Assembly (NCBI GenBank): GCA_018269005.1
Contig: JAFDVK010000012.1
Span: 310,001 to 374,000 of the forward strand
DNA: 64,000 nucleotides
Origin: Acidobacteriota bacterium
GTDB lineage: Bacteria; Acidobacteriota; Blastocatellia; Pyrinomonadales; Pyrinomonadaceae
Direction: 5' to 3'
Shown here: positions 17,519-25,300 of the stretch, piece by piece
How the letters are laid out: every line of letters begins with the position of its first letter
Numbering within the stretch: the first letter of the stretch is position 1
Made by a program: the position numbers and the translations under genes
Notes under the pieces: model-generated
Seen by the model: the letters and a program-made list of their open reading frames with translations, nothing else
Database searches by the model: none
What the model was told of the DNA's origin: nothing

Positions 17519-18004
17519 ATGTTTAAGAAGATCAAAAGGACGAGTGGCAACAGAAGGACAAAGGTGATATTGATCTGTCTAATGCTGGCAGTTGTGCTGG
17601 TATCGGTTGTTGTTGTCGCTAGGATGGAACAGACAGCGACCTTGCTCAGGCTTCCGAATCTCAACTCGATCCGAAATACCCCCATCGTGCTCATACTGAA
17701 TCCCTTCCGCGATAGAGGGCCGGAGATCGTTAGTGAGATTTTTCTCGAGAATTTGAGGGCGGGGAAGTGTTCCGACGTAACAGCCGGATTTTCCGCTGAA
17801 AGATCACGTTATATTTGTGAGCTGCAAAAGAAGTATCCTATTCGGACATGGCACCTAATTGACCGTACATATGAAAGCGGGAAAGTGAAGCTTACCTATC
17901 AGCATGCTTCCGGGGATGCATCGGCTGAGGAGGAACTGTCGATTTGGACCGACCGAAGAACCCCCAATAGTTGGGAGGTCAGCGCATTTAGCATCGTATA
18001 TTAG
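17519..18004 (+). CDS. Small membrane-anchored protein of unknown function
   Basis: A protein of 161 residues from ATG 17519 (MFKKIKRTSGNRRTKVIL). It has a single N-terminal membrane segment (VILICLMLAVVLVSVVVVA) followed by a soluble domain of about 115 residues containing FRDRGPEIVSEIFLENL and WHLIDRTYESGKVKLTYQH. No family is recognised. The next gene (frameshifted) starts 15 bp downstream, suggesting a two-gene unit. Base composition is slightly more AT-rich than in the core genes. Confidence 0.55.
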   Translation: MFKKIKRTSGNRRTKVILICLMLAVVLVSVVVVARMEQTATLLRLPNLNSIRNTPIVLILNPFRDRGPEIVSEIFLENLRAGKCSDVTAGFSAERSRYICELQKKYPIRTWHLIDRTYESGKVKLTYQHASGDASAEEELSIWTDRRTPNSWEVSAFSIVY

Positions 18005-18018
18005 TCGCACCGACCGCT

Positions 18019-18310
18019 ATGAGAACTGAAACGGTGTCTATTCCAGTTGGCATTACGCTTGGACTTCTCGTTGTCGGCGGCTTCTTCTATATGGGGGATC
18101 TGGATGTGGCGAAGCCCTGAATACTTCGTTTCGCAATACGCGAACCTCTTTGAGTCGGTCTTCGGAGCGAAGCCGTCCGGGAAGGAAAGGGATCGTTGGT
18201 TGAGGGTTCTGCGAAGAAGGTATCGCATGCAAGGACTGCTTTGTATTTGTGTCAGCCTGATAGTCTTTCTTTTTGCACTCTGGAGTCTGGCAAAATATCT
18301 GTTGGGATAA
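18019..18310 (+). pseudogene. Two-helix membrane protein gene with a frameshift
   Basis: Reading from ATG 18019 gives MRTETVSIPVGITLGLLVVG-GFFYMG, then runs out of frame at a run of five G (near 18093-18097). Removing one G restores IWMWRSPEYFVSQYANLFES...LRVLRRRYRMQG and a second membrane helix (CICVSLIVFLFALWSLAKYL) up to 18310, 96 residues in all. It is a clear paralogue of the gene at 40169-40461 (MKTETLPIPVAIVFF...). The indel could be a real inactivating mutation or a homopolymer error. Confidence 0.7.
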
Positions 18311-18720
18311 TAAGTAACGCCCGGCGGACGCCTCGCTCGCCCTGCCTTCTCCGGAGAGGCGGACGCCCTCGTCCCTGAAAGGGACAGATATTATAGCGTA
18401 GGGTGAAACCCTACGTTTCCCCGCACCAACAACATCCCGCTCCCCGAAAGGGGAGCAACAAGGATCTCAACCGTCGCTGACGCGACGCTACGGTATTTGG
18501 CACTATGATCCGTGGGTTGCACCCACGGCTACCGCTCAGGCTGCCGCGCACGCGGCGCCGGTTTTGTCCCCGTAAGGGAGAGATGAATGTAGCCCAGGGT
18601 AAGGCCGCTTCGGCCGCCACACCCCTGGGTAACACAACGAGGATATCCTGGCAAAGACTCTTTTCGGCGGCTAAAGCCGCCTCCGTGAGCCATGAGCCCC
18701 GGTCTAAAGACCGGGGCAGT
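18311..18720. repeat. Dense array of perfect short hairpins
   Basis: At least nine tight hairpins follow each other: 18371-18385, 18397-18415 (CGTAGGGTGAAACCCTACG), 18439-18456, 18472-18487, 18510-18528 (CCGTGGGTTGCACCCACGG), 18543-18556, 18593-18629 with an inner GGCCGCTTCGGCC, 18666-18681 and 18696-18717. Loops are mostly 3-6 bases such as TGAAA, GAAA and CTAAAG. No open frame fits. It also contains GGACGCCCTCGTCC, the core of the REP palindrome found in purM and near 39750. It may be a REP/BIME cluster or a structured RNA. Confidence 0.6.
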
Positions 18721-18743
18721 TCAAGGAAGAATAAAAACACCTC

Positions 18744-18794
18744 TTGACATATATGATATACTTGTAGAGATGGTGTAAACATATGTTTTACACC
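18744..18794 (+). promoter_or_regulatory. Orphan TTGACA box and operator-like palindrome
   Basis: TTGACA at 18744-18749 in AT-rich DNA is followed by an inverted repeat at 18772-18794: half-sites GGTGTAAA and TTTACACC around CATATGT. Such an arrangement is typical of an autoregulated small operon, but no gene follows on the plus strand. It may be what is left of a lost regulator or toxin-antitoxin gene. No convincing -10 box could be placed. Confidence 0.35.
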
Positions 18795-18905
18795 CTGATC
18801 TTTGACAGTAGTGACACAAATTGTAACCGCTGCCTCGAAAAACGCCGATTTTTGTCCCACTTTGTCCCACTTGTCCATTCACGGCGGGACGGGACAAACA
18901 TCGGG

Positions 18906-18992
18906 GAATTGTGAATGGTGAGTGGTGAGTGATGAGTGGTGAATTGTGAATGCTCACTACTCATCACTCATCACTCACCACTCATCACCCAC
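18906..18992. repeat. Phrase-type inverted repeat without gene (GGTGAGTGATGAG family)
   Basis: The left arm 18906-18951 consists of GGTGAGT/GATGAGT-type heptamers. The right arm 18953-18992 is its degenerate inverse (CTCATCACTCATCACTCACC). There is almost no loop. The structure is like the arms of the 4HB elements, with a different phrase and no gene inside. It lies just downstream of dprA. Confidence 0.6.
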
Positions 18993-19019
18993 CACCAACG
19001 TTCGAGCTTCCGCAACGCC

Positions 19020-20150
19020 TCATGCTTTCCTTGCGTAGCATTTGCCGGGGAGGACGCGGATGAGGTCTTTGATATCGAGCGAGACGAGAGCCGAGTTCAG
19101 GTCGCCGAAGCTCAGGCCGCAGCTTTCGACAAGGATGTCGATATGCGTTGCGTCGTCGAGCGAAAGAGCTTTGTACACCGTCGTCTCGTTCGGCGAAAGG
19201 TCTTGCGGGATATAGTTCTCGTTTTGAGACTTTTCGCGTTGTTTGCGATCGTCAGTCTTCGGCGGCAAGATCCTCGCTCCGATCTCGGCAGGCATCTCGG
19301 CGACGATATCCTGCCATTGCTGCACAAGCTTTGCGCCGCTCTTTATAAGGTAATTCGTGCCGAAAGAATTGCCGCTCGTGATATTGCCCGGCACGGCCAT
19401 CACTTCGCGGTCCTGTTCGACCGCAAGGCGAGCTGTGATGAGCGAACCGCTCCGCTCCGACGCCTCAACGACCAGGAGTCCGAGGCTCAGGCCGCTGATG
19501 ATGCGATTACGATAAGGAAAATTCTCCTTCAAGGGCGGCGTTCCGAGCGGAAACTGCGTTACGAGACAGCCGCCTTTTGCGAGTATCTCGCGAACCGTTC
19601 CGTTATTCTCACGCGGATATACGGAATCAAGTCCAGTGCCCATTACGGCGATCGTTCTGCCGTCTGCACGCATCGCTCCGCGATGAGCCGCCGTATCAAT
19701 TCCGCGTGCGAGCCCGGACGTGATCGTGATACCTCGCGAAGCAAGATCACGTGCGAGCATCTCGGACGCATTCTCGCCATACGTCGAGCACGAACGCGAC
19801 CCGACGACACCGATGCTCGGCTGATCGAAACACGCCTGCCAATCACCTTTTACATAAAGCACCGGCGGCGGGTCGGCGATCTCGCGAAGGATGTCCGGAT
19901 AGCTGCCGTCATCGAGCACGAGAATGTCGCCTCCGAGTTTCTTTACCTCGTCGAACTCGCGTTTCGCACGCTCATCGAAACTCTTCGCAAGGATCGCATC
20001 GACCGTCTGGGCATCCATCCTTAAAGATTCGAGCTGCGACCGCGACGCGTGAAACACCGCCTCGGCCGAACCAAAACGTTCGAGCAGAACCGTCGCGGCA
20101 CGCGGCCCAATGCCGGGCGTCATATTCAAGGCGATCCAAGCGATCATCAT
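19020..20150 (-). CDS. dprA: DNA-processing protein DprA
   Basis: A 376-residue protein with an N-terminal SAM/HhH region (MTPGIGPRAATVLLERFGS). Its Rossmann-like DprA core carries GVVGSRSCSTYGENASEMLA, SGLARGIDTAAHRGA and VMAVPGNITSGNSFGTN. A C-terminal winged helix follows (ETTVYKALSLDDATHIDIL). DprA loads RecA onto incoming single-stranded DNA during transformation. The start lies directly at the end of 4HB element 2, and the 4HB stop overlaps the dprA start (ATGA), so translation is probably coupled to it. Confidence 0.95.
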   Translation of the reverse strand: MMIAWIALNMTPGIGPRAATVLLERFGSAEAVFHASRSQLESLRMDAQTVDAILAKSFDERAKREFDEVKKLGGDILVLDDGSYPDILREIADPPPVLYVKGDWQACFDQPSIGVVGSRSCSTYGENASEMLARDLASRGITITSGLARGIDTAAHRGAMRADGRTIAVMGTGLDSVYPRENNGTVREILAKGGCLVTQFPLGTPPLKENFPYRNRIISGLSLGLLVVEASERSGSLITARLAVEQDREVMAVPGNITSGNSFGTNYLIKSGAKLVQQWQDIVAEMPAEIGARILPPKTDDRKQREKSQNENYIPQDLSPNETTVYKALSLDDATHIDILVESCGLSFGDLNSALVSLDIKDLIRVLPGKCYARKA

Positions 20151-20533
20151 CTTGATTTTGGATCTGGGATTTTAGATTTTGGATTCTTGCTTTTCAATGT
20201 TCTGATTGATGAGACCGTCATAGCAACAATTTCGTTGATATCGTTGTAGAGTTTCTCCAGCTTGGTCTGCGGCACGATCTCTGACTCGATTAGCAGGTCG
20301 ATCCAAAACATGCTTTCATCAGCCTCTTCTTCAACGATCGCAAGCTTATTGATTATGTCTGCGGTCGATTTTGCTCGACACGCGGCTCGATAATTCGCTC
20401 CGATCGACGTTCCCGACCGTAGAAGCTGTTTACCGATCGTCTCCGCGATCCAATTTTTAGGCAACGACTGAACTAACTTGATAATTCTAAGTGCGATTCC
20501 CTTTCTTCGCTCCTTAAATTCAGATTCAGTCAT
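20147..20533 (-). CDS. Four-helix-bundle protein (S23/IVP, Avd-like family)
   Basis: A protein of 128 residues from ATG 20533 (MTESEFKERRKGIALRI), behind AAGGG. Upstream in-frame codons belong to the repeat arm and tRNA and are rejected. It contains GKQLLRSGTSIGANYRAACR and AIVEEEADESMFWIDLL, close to the protein at 6008-6406. Its last 12 residues (NPKSKIPDPKSR) are encoded by the inverted arm itself, and the stop overlaps the dprA start by 4 bases. Function unknown, as for the other family member in this window. Confidence 0.9.
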   Translation of the reverse strand: MTESEFKERRKGIALRIIKLVQSLPKNWIAETIGKQLLRSGTSIGANYRAACRAKSTADIINKLAIVEEEADESMFWIDLLIESEIVPQTKLEKLYNDINEIVAMTVSSIRTLKSKNPKSKIPDPKSR

Positions 20534-20584
20534 AACCCTTAATTCAAGTTGTAATCCAAAATCAAAAATCCAAAATCGAAAATT
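20153..20584 (-). mobile_element. 4HB element 2 (GATTTTG-type inverted arms)
   Basis: Arm 20553-20584 (minus strand GATTTTGGATTTTTGATTTT) and arm 20153-20186 are imperfect inverse copies made of GGATTTTGATTTT phrases. They enclose one 4HB gene. The element sits 7 bp after the CCA end of tRNA-Sec and 3 bp before the dprA start. The design is the same as elements 1 and 3 but the arm sequence is unrelated. Confidence 0.65.
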
Positions 20585-20590
20585 CCGGTT

Positions 20591-20690
20591 TGGCGGAGGC
20601 GTGTGGGAGTCGAACCCACCCAAGCCCGCGTTTGGCGAACTCGCAGACGATTTTGAAGACCGCGCCCATCACCGGACAGGTTTCGCCTCC
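20591..20690 (-). tRNA. selC: tRNA-Sec (anticodon UCA)
   Basis: Read on the minus strand, it starts GGAGGCGA and ends CGCCTCC-G-CCA, with discriminator G73 and encoded CCA. The anticodon loop CTTCAAA gives UCA. The T arm is GTGGG-TTCGACT-CCCAC. A long variable arm (CTGCG ... CGCGG) and 100-nt length are diagnostic of tRNA-Sec. The D arm pairs TGTCC with GGGCG. It is charged with Ser, converted to Sec by SelA, and read at UGA with SelB; neither gene is in the window, but selD (47290) is. Confidence 0.95.
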
Positions 20691-20719
20691 GTCTTATTGT
20701 AATAATGATCTGAGAAAGA

Positions 20720-21847
20720 CTATTCCTCGATCAGCAGCTTCGTCAACAATGCCGCACGCCTCGGAATATCTTCGATCTCAATGTACTCATCAAGAGTATG
20801 AGCTCCGTCGCCCGTTATTCCCAAACCATCAAGAACTGGTATGCCAAGAGCGGCTACGAAATTACCATCCGATGCACCGCCAACCTGCGTGTGACCAAGT
20901 TCAAAACCAAGGTCCAAGGCTGCTGCTCTCGCCCTTTCGTAGAGAGCCATTACATCGTCGGTTTCCTCAAGCGGCGGGCGGTTGATGCGGCCCTTTAGTT
21001 CGAGCTTAACTCGTGGGTCTTTTGCCGAAAGTGCTGCCAACTCGGCTTCCACACGATCTCCCTCCGCCGCATTGGAAAACCGCACATCTATCTCGCAAGC
21101 CGCAAAGGCCGGTATGACGTTGGTTGTCGTGCCGCCAGAGAATGTCGTCACATTGACCGTCGTCCCCGCATCGCGATCGGCGATTGCGTGGATCGGATCG
21201 ACCTGCCGGGCAAGTTCCGCAACCGCGTTCGCTCCTCGTTCGGGCTCGAGGCCGGCGTGTGCGGGAATGCCGGTGGCCTCAAGGCAAAATACGCCCGTAC
21301 CTTTCCTGGACGTCTTGACCGCTCCAGCAGCCGACGGTTCGAGCACAAGACATCGGGCGGACCTTGCGGCTTCGCGTTCGACCAGATCGCGTCCTGTCGC
21401 ACTTCCGGTCTCCTCGTCGCATGACAGCAGAACCGTTATCGGCCGCTCGATCTTCACTGCCGAAAGATAACGCAGAGCCTCAAGAACAAGGGGAATATTG
21501 CCCTTCATATCAAAAACGCCGGGGCCGAAAAGCCTGGAGTCCTCTATGCGGATCGGGTTGCGGTCGATCGTTCCAAGCGGATGAACGGTATCTGTATGGC
21601 CGAGTATCAGCGTCGGACTCGTGTCGAGATCGATACCGGCTCGAGCGATAATATGGCTGCCTGCACCATCTGCTCTTTCGATCTCGACGCTATCGGCCAC
21701 TTCACGGAATTTGCTCGCTAGCAGCTTAACTATACGCAAACTTCCCTCAAGGTAGTGAGAAGGCGTTTCGATGGCGACAAGTTCATTTATCTCGCCGACC
21801 AACGCGTCCTGCCGCGACATGAAATATTCCAAAAGCCCTTCGCTCAT
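20720..21847 (-). CDS. M20 family metallopeptidase (CPG2-like carboxypeptidase)
   Basis: A 375-residue protein with the M20 zinc site: LGHTDTVHPLG (His and base Asp), GPGVFDMKGNIP (bridging Asp), LLSCDEETGS (catalytic Glu and ligand Glu) and a C-terminal His in GDGAHTLDEY. The dimerisation lid insertion is present (GIPAHAGLEPERGANAV). It has no signal peptide, so it is probably cytoplasmic and hydrolyses glutamyl or similar amide-linked substrates. It abuts the S1/P1 nuclease gene, whose stop is 1 bp upstream of this start, indicating an operon. Confidence 0.92.
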   Translation of the reverse strand: MSEGLLEYFMSRQDALVGEINELVAIETPSHYLEGSLRIVKLLASKFREVADSVEIERADGAGSHIIARAGIDLDTSPTLILGHTDTVHPLGTIDRNPIRIEDSRLFGPGVFDMKGNIPLVLEALRYLSAVKIERPITVLLSCDEETGSATGRDLVEREAARSARCLVLEPSAAGAVKTSRKGTGVFCLEATGIPAHAGLEPERGANAVAELARQVDPIHAIADRDAGTTVNVTTFSGGTTTNVIPAFAACEIDVRFSNAAEGDRVEAELAALSAKDPRVKLELKGRINRPPLEETDDVMALYERARAAALDLGFELGHTQVGGASDGNFVAALGIPVLDGLGITGDGAHTLDEYIEIEDIPRRAALLTKLLIEE

Positions 21848-22831
21848 TTAGTTTGGAATCTTACCCTCGGCTTCTTTGACGGCAGTCGTTCCAAATGCTG
21901 TGTTGAACATATCTGCTATACGATAGCCTGCAAGAGCGATCTGCTTCTCGGAGATGCGAAACGCCTTTTGCTGATAGTCGTCCGACGGTTTCTTGAAGAA
22001 CTCGATGTTGTTGTACGCAAAGTTTGTGGCTATCTCAAGGCTCTCGTCTTTCCATTTTGAGAACTCGCCCGGTTCGAGCGTTTTCTTCTCCTTGTCGTAC
22101 GGATATGCGGCCATGATCTTGTCGCCTATAGGATCGAGGTATGCGGCGTCGCACTCGTCTTTTGTGTTCGGTTGTGTCTGGTCGATTATCGAGTCCCAAA
22201 AGCCGTGCAGATTCCGCTGCTGATCTCTCGGTGTCCCTTTAGGCGTAAGGAAGAAAAGGTTTCCTCCTTGATCGCCTTTTGGATAGCTCTTGGTCGTCTT
22301 TGCCGAAACATGGAGCGGTTGATGTAGATCGCCAATTATATGAATTAGCCAAGCGACGGCGATCGCCTTTTCTTTGTCTGATGCCGAACTCGTGATCAGT
22401 TTGCTGAATTCTTCGAGCTTATCCATTGCAAGGCCGTTCTTTTCGACATCTGTATCCATAACGGCCTTTCCGTTCTCGAAATGCCAAAATGTGTCGGAAT
22501 AATGCCAGTTTGAGTTCGAATACGTCTTATAGCGGACCGGAAATCCTTTGTCTTTAATAAAATCGGCCCAACTTGCGATCATCACGAAGAATTCACGCTC
22601 GCGTTCGGCCTTGCTCTGCGAACCATAGCTCATATAGAACGTCGAAAGCTGTGCATCTTCTGGAGCGGCCCGCAGGATTTCTATCACGCGAGACCTCGCT
22701 GCAGGCGTCATATTCTGCCATGCGATGTAAGCGGTAAGCTTATGGCCGACGTCGTCCCAGGCGCGTGCCTGTGTTGAAAATACAAAGACCCCAATGGCGA
22801 TCAATCCAATAAAAACTGCTGCTTTCTTCAT
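21848..22831 (-). CDS. S1/P1-type nuclease, secreted
   Basis: A 327-residue protein from ATG 22831 (MKKAAVFIGLIAIGV); a TTG four codons upstream is possible. The signal peptide is expected to be cut after TQARA, leaving Trp as residue 1 (WDDVGHKLTAYIA). That is required because the N-terminal amino group and Trp ligate zinc in this family. Further ligands are seen in IASWADFIKD, WHYSDTFWHFE, LIHIIGDLHQPLHV and GGNLF. It degrades single-stranded RNA/DNA outside the cytoplasm, probably for nutrient scavenging. It is the first gene of an operon with the M20 peptidase. Confidence 0.93.
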   Translation of the reverse strand: MKKAAVFIGLIAIGVFVFSTQARAWDDVGHKLTAYIAWQNMTPAARSRVIEILRAAPEDAQLSTFYMSYGSQSKAEREREFFVMIASWADFIKDKGFPVRYKTYSNSNWHYSDTFWHFENGKAVMDTDVEKNGLAMDKLEEFSKLITSSASDKEKAIAVAWLIHIIGDLHQPLHVSAKTTKSYPKGDQGGNLFFLTPKGTPRDQQRNLHGFWDSIIDQTQPNTKDECDAAYLDPIGDKIMAAYPYDKEKKTLEPGEFSKWKDESLEIATNFAYNNIEFFKKPSDDYQQKAFRISEKQIALAGYRIADMFNTAFGTTAVKEAEGKIPN

Positions 22832-23081
22832 TTTTAACCCCAATTATCTACGGCTTTCCGGCCGACCCATACAATGTTGTGCCAGCGAAGTATTATCTAA
22901 TATCGCGTCTCGGTTTGAAAATTGCCGTGAAAAAGGTTAGTCTGTCGGTTTTCAAAAATGCAAACTTTTTTGTCGTTTTGTACATCAAAGTAATGCAAAA
23001 ACTTCGACGCGGTTGCGTTCTTTTTTGTAAGACCACCGAAATTGGGTGTTTAACAGGGGAAAGGAGCTCGAAGTAAGTTTT

Positions 23082-23336
23082 ATGCAGCATATTTTGGAAC
23101 AAACATCCGCCATCGGGCGTGTACATGGTCAAGAAGCCGATGGTTTCGGCAAAAGAATCGGAATTTTTGTTAGATTATTTGGCTGCCGGCATCGAGATAT
23201 TAGCCGGCCATTCACAAACGGAAAAGTAAGCTATCGTGCCTGCCTTTCCTGTGGAGCAAGAAAGAAGTTTGATACAAAGGATCTTACGACATCGGGGAGT
23301 TTCTACTATCCCCCTTCGGTGACCGCTCGACCGTAA
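23082..23336 (+). CDS. Small Cys-rich (zinc-binding) conserved protein
   Basis: A protein of 84 residues from ATG 23082; a GTG at 23046 is the alternative. The core LFGCRHRDISRPFTNGKVSY continues as RACLSCGARKKFD and ends GSFYYPPSV. I recognise this pattern (C-x-H ... SRPF ... C-x-x-CGAR) from small uncharacterised proteins of Acidobacteria and relatives; it is probably a zinc ribbon. Upstream, AGGAG lies 15 bp before the ATG, which is long. Function unknown. Confidence 0.6.
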   Translation: MQHILEQTSAIGRVHGQEADGFGKRIGIFVRLFGCRHRDISRPFTNGKVSYRACLSCGARKKFDTKDLTTSGSFYYPPSVTARP

Positions 23337-23488
23337 ATGAGCGTTTTTATAACCCTTCAATAATACCTACCAAATGTTTACCTACCGGGTGCGGCTTTCC
23401 AAAAAGTCCGCACCCTTTCACTTTATTGGGCGAAAGTGGTTTTGTGTAGTATTCTTTCACGCAAAAGTCTCCCGTCTGAGGTGTTTGT

Positions 23489-24040
23489 ATGGTAAAGAAA
23501 GCTCTTATTTCGGTCGTCATTGCTCTCCTTTTGACCTTTACTTTGCTCGGCATATTCATTGTTATGCAGCCGGACGAATTTACGATCACGCGAAAGATCA
23601 CGATCGCTGCCGCTCCCGAGAGCATCTTTTCAGAGGTCAATGATTTCCATAAATGGGATGCCTGGTCGCCCTGGGCAAAACTTGACCCGAATATGAAGAC
23701 CGAGATCTCCGGGCCGGAAAGCGGAAAAGGTGCCGTCTATTTTTGGACAGGCGACCAAGAGGTTGGCGAAGGCAGAATGACGATCGTCGAAAGTACGCCG
23801 CCGAGCCTTGTTAAGATCGATCTGCACTTCATCAAACCCTTTGACTCCTCATCCACCATCGACCTTAAGATCACACCGGCGGGAGCAAACTCCGATGTAG
23901 AATGGACGATGAACGGTAAACACAATTTTATGTCGAAGGCTTTTGCTCTCTTTGTCGATATGGACAAAGCGATCGGCGCCGACTTCGAAAGAGGCTTGAG
24001 CCAACTAAAGACGATCGCCGAAAAGCCTCAGAATAATTAG
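23489..24040 (+). CDS. SRPBCC family protein with N-terminal anchor
   Basis: A 183-residue protein with one membrane helix (ALISVVIALLLTFTLLGIFIV). It is followed by a START-like SRPBCC domain (ITIAAAPESIFSEVNDFHKWDAWSPW ... GVGEGRMTIVES-like core, ending DFERGLSQLKTIAE). The domain forms a hydrophobic-ligand cavity and is of the polyketide cyclase/dehydrase type. GAGGTG precedes the start. Ligand unknown. It converges with dnaN, with a terminator between. Confidence 0.88.
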   Translation: MVKKALISVVIALLLTFTLLGIFIVMQPDEFTITRKITIAAAPESIFSEVNDFHKWDAWSPWAKLDPNMKTEISGPESGKGAVYFWTGDQEVGEGRMTIVESTPPSLVKIDLHFIKPFDSSSTIDLKITPAGANSDVEWTMNGKHNFMSKAFALFVDMDKAIGADFERGLSQLKTIAEKPQNN

Positions 24041-24048
24041 AATAGGAC

Positions 24049-24078
24049 GGCCCGCAAACCGTTTCCAGCATGCGGGCC
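24049..24078. terminator. Hairpin between convergent SRPBCC and dnaN genes
   Basis: GGCCCGCA (24049-24056) pairs with TGCGGGCC (24071-24078) across a 14-base loop, centred between the two convergent stop codons. There is no clear T-run, so it is a weak or factor-assisted terminator for both directions. Confidence 0.5.
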
Positions 24079-24109
24079 TTCGCGTAAACCTAACGATGAA
24101 ACGCCGGTA

Positions 24110-25300
24110 TCAGATCCTGAGCGGCATTACGATGTATTTGTAATCGTATTCGGAATTGTCAACGATACGCATTTGCGTCGAGGCGTTCGAATCCTTGAAC
24201 TCGAAGGAGATGCGCGTTGCGGCATTGCCGTCGCGGACGCGAACCGTACCGTCTCCGTCGGGTTCTTTCTCGCCTTCTGCTTTTGCAGCAGTTGCGATCG
24301 AGCCTGCGTTATTCAGAAATTCGAGCAGATATTGACAGTTGAAACCGATCGGCGTCTCAGGGCCGGTGTATTCTGCGGGTACGACCTCGCGGCCTTCGCC
24401 TTCTTCGCTTGATTGTGCATTCAGTTCGATCTCGCCCGTGCGAACCGTCAGACGGATCGATCGAGTACGGTCGTCCGCCATGAGACTGACTCGGCGAACG
24501 GCAGCACGCATCTCTTCGAGATCAAAGATCGCTGCGAGATTATTGTCCTTCGGCATTACAAGTTCGTAGTTCGGGAAAGTTCCGGTCAGCGTCCGGCTGA
24601 TCAAGAGACGTCCTTCGATCTCGAAGAAAAGGTGTTTCTGGTCTTCACCGAAAGAGATGTTGCCGTTCGTGTCGCGTGCGATCTTTGCGAGCTCAAGAAG
24701 CGCCTTGCGCGGAATGAGCGTATCGATCGCCGAAGTTTCTGCATCGCTTGGAAGCTTCTGCTCGATAAAGGCGAGACGGTGGCCGTCGGTCGTAACCATT
24801 CGTGCAATGCCGTCCGAAAGTATGAACTTCGCACCGGAAAGGGTGAAGCGCGAAACTTCGTTCGTAATGGCGAACGCCGTGTTCTGGATGAAATAGTTGA
24901 ACGTCGCGGCCGGCAGGCTTAGCGGCGTACTTTTGAACGCCGGTATCTCCGGGAACTGTTCGCGGTTAACGCCGGCGAGGCGAAACTTCGCACGGCCGCA
25001 TTTCATCGTTACCCACTCGTTGTCGTCCTTCTTGAAGTGCACATCGTCTGCGTCAAGAGTTCGGACGATGTCAAAAAGCTTGCGTGCCGAGATACAAATT
25101 GAACCTTGTTGCTCGACCACAGCTTCCGCATCACAGCGGATCGTAACGTCGAGGTCGGTTCCGACGATGCGGATCTCGTTATCGCCTAGGGATTCGATAA
25201 GTATGTTCGCAAGGACGGGAATCGTCGTTTTGCGTTCGACGACGCCCTGAATAAAACCTAGTTCATCTTTCAACGTTGACTGCTTGATCGTGAATTCCAT
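24110..25300 (-). CDS. dnaN: DNA polymerase III sliding clamp (beta subunit)
   Basis: A 396-residue protein with three clamp domains. Recognisable stretches are LANILIESLGDNEIRIVGTD (domain 1), LPAATFNYFIQNTAFAITNE (domain 2 start) and DDRTRSIRLTVRTGEIELNA (domain 3). The end YKYIVMPLRI is the canonical C-terminus at the DnaA/polymerase-binding face. It lies downstream of dnaA on the same strand, separated by the origin-like region. Confidence 0.97.
   Translation of the reverse strand: MEFTIKQSTLKDELGFIQGVVERKTTIPVLANILIESLGDNEIRIVGTDLDVTIRCDAEAVVEQQGSICISARKLFDIVRTLDADDVHFKKDDNEWVTMKCGRAKFRLAGVNREQFPEIPAFKSTPLSLPAATFNYFIQNTAFAITNEVSRFTLSGAKFILSDGIARMVTTDGHRLAFIEQKLPSDAETSAIDTLIPRKALLELAKIARDTNGNISFGEDQKHLFFEIEGRLLISRTLTGTFPNYELVMPKDNNLAAIFDLEEMRAAVRRVSLMADDRTRSIRLTVRTGEIELNAQSSEEGEGREVVPAEYTGPETPIGFNCQYLLEFLNNAGSIATAAKAEGEKEPDGDGTVRVRDGNAATRISFEFKDSNASTQMRIVDNSEYDYKYIVMPLRI

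Noticed and set aside
18936..20024. Open frame of 362 codons opposite dprA
   Set aside because: Its first codons come from the phrase repeat and the rest is antisense to dprA; no protein-like features.
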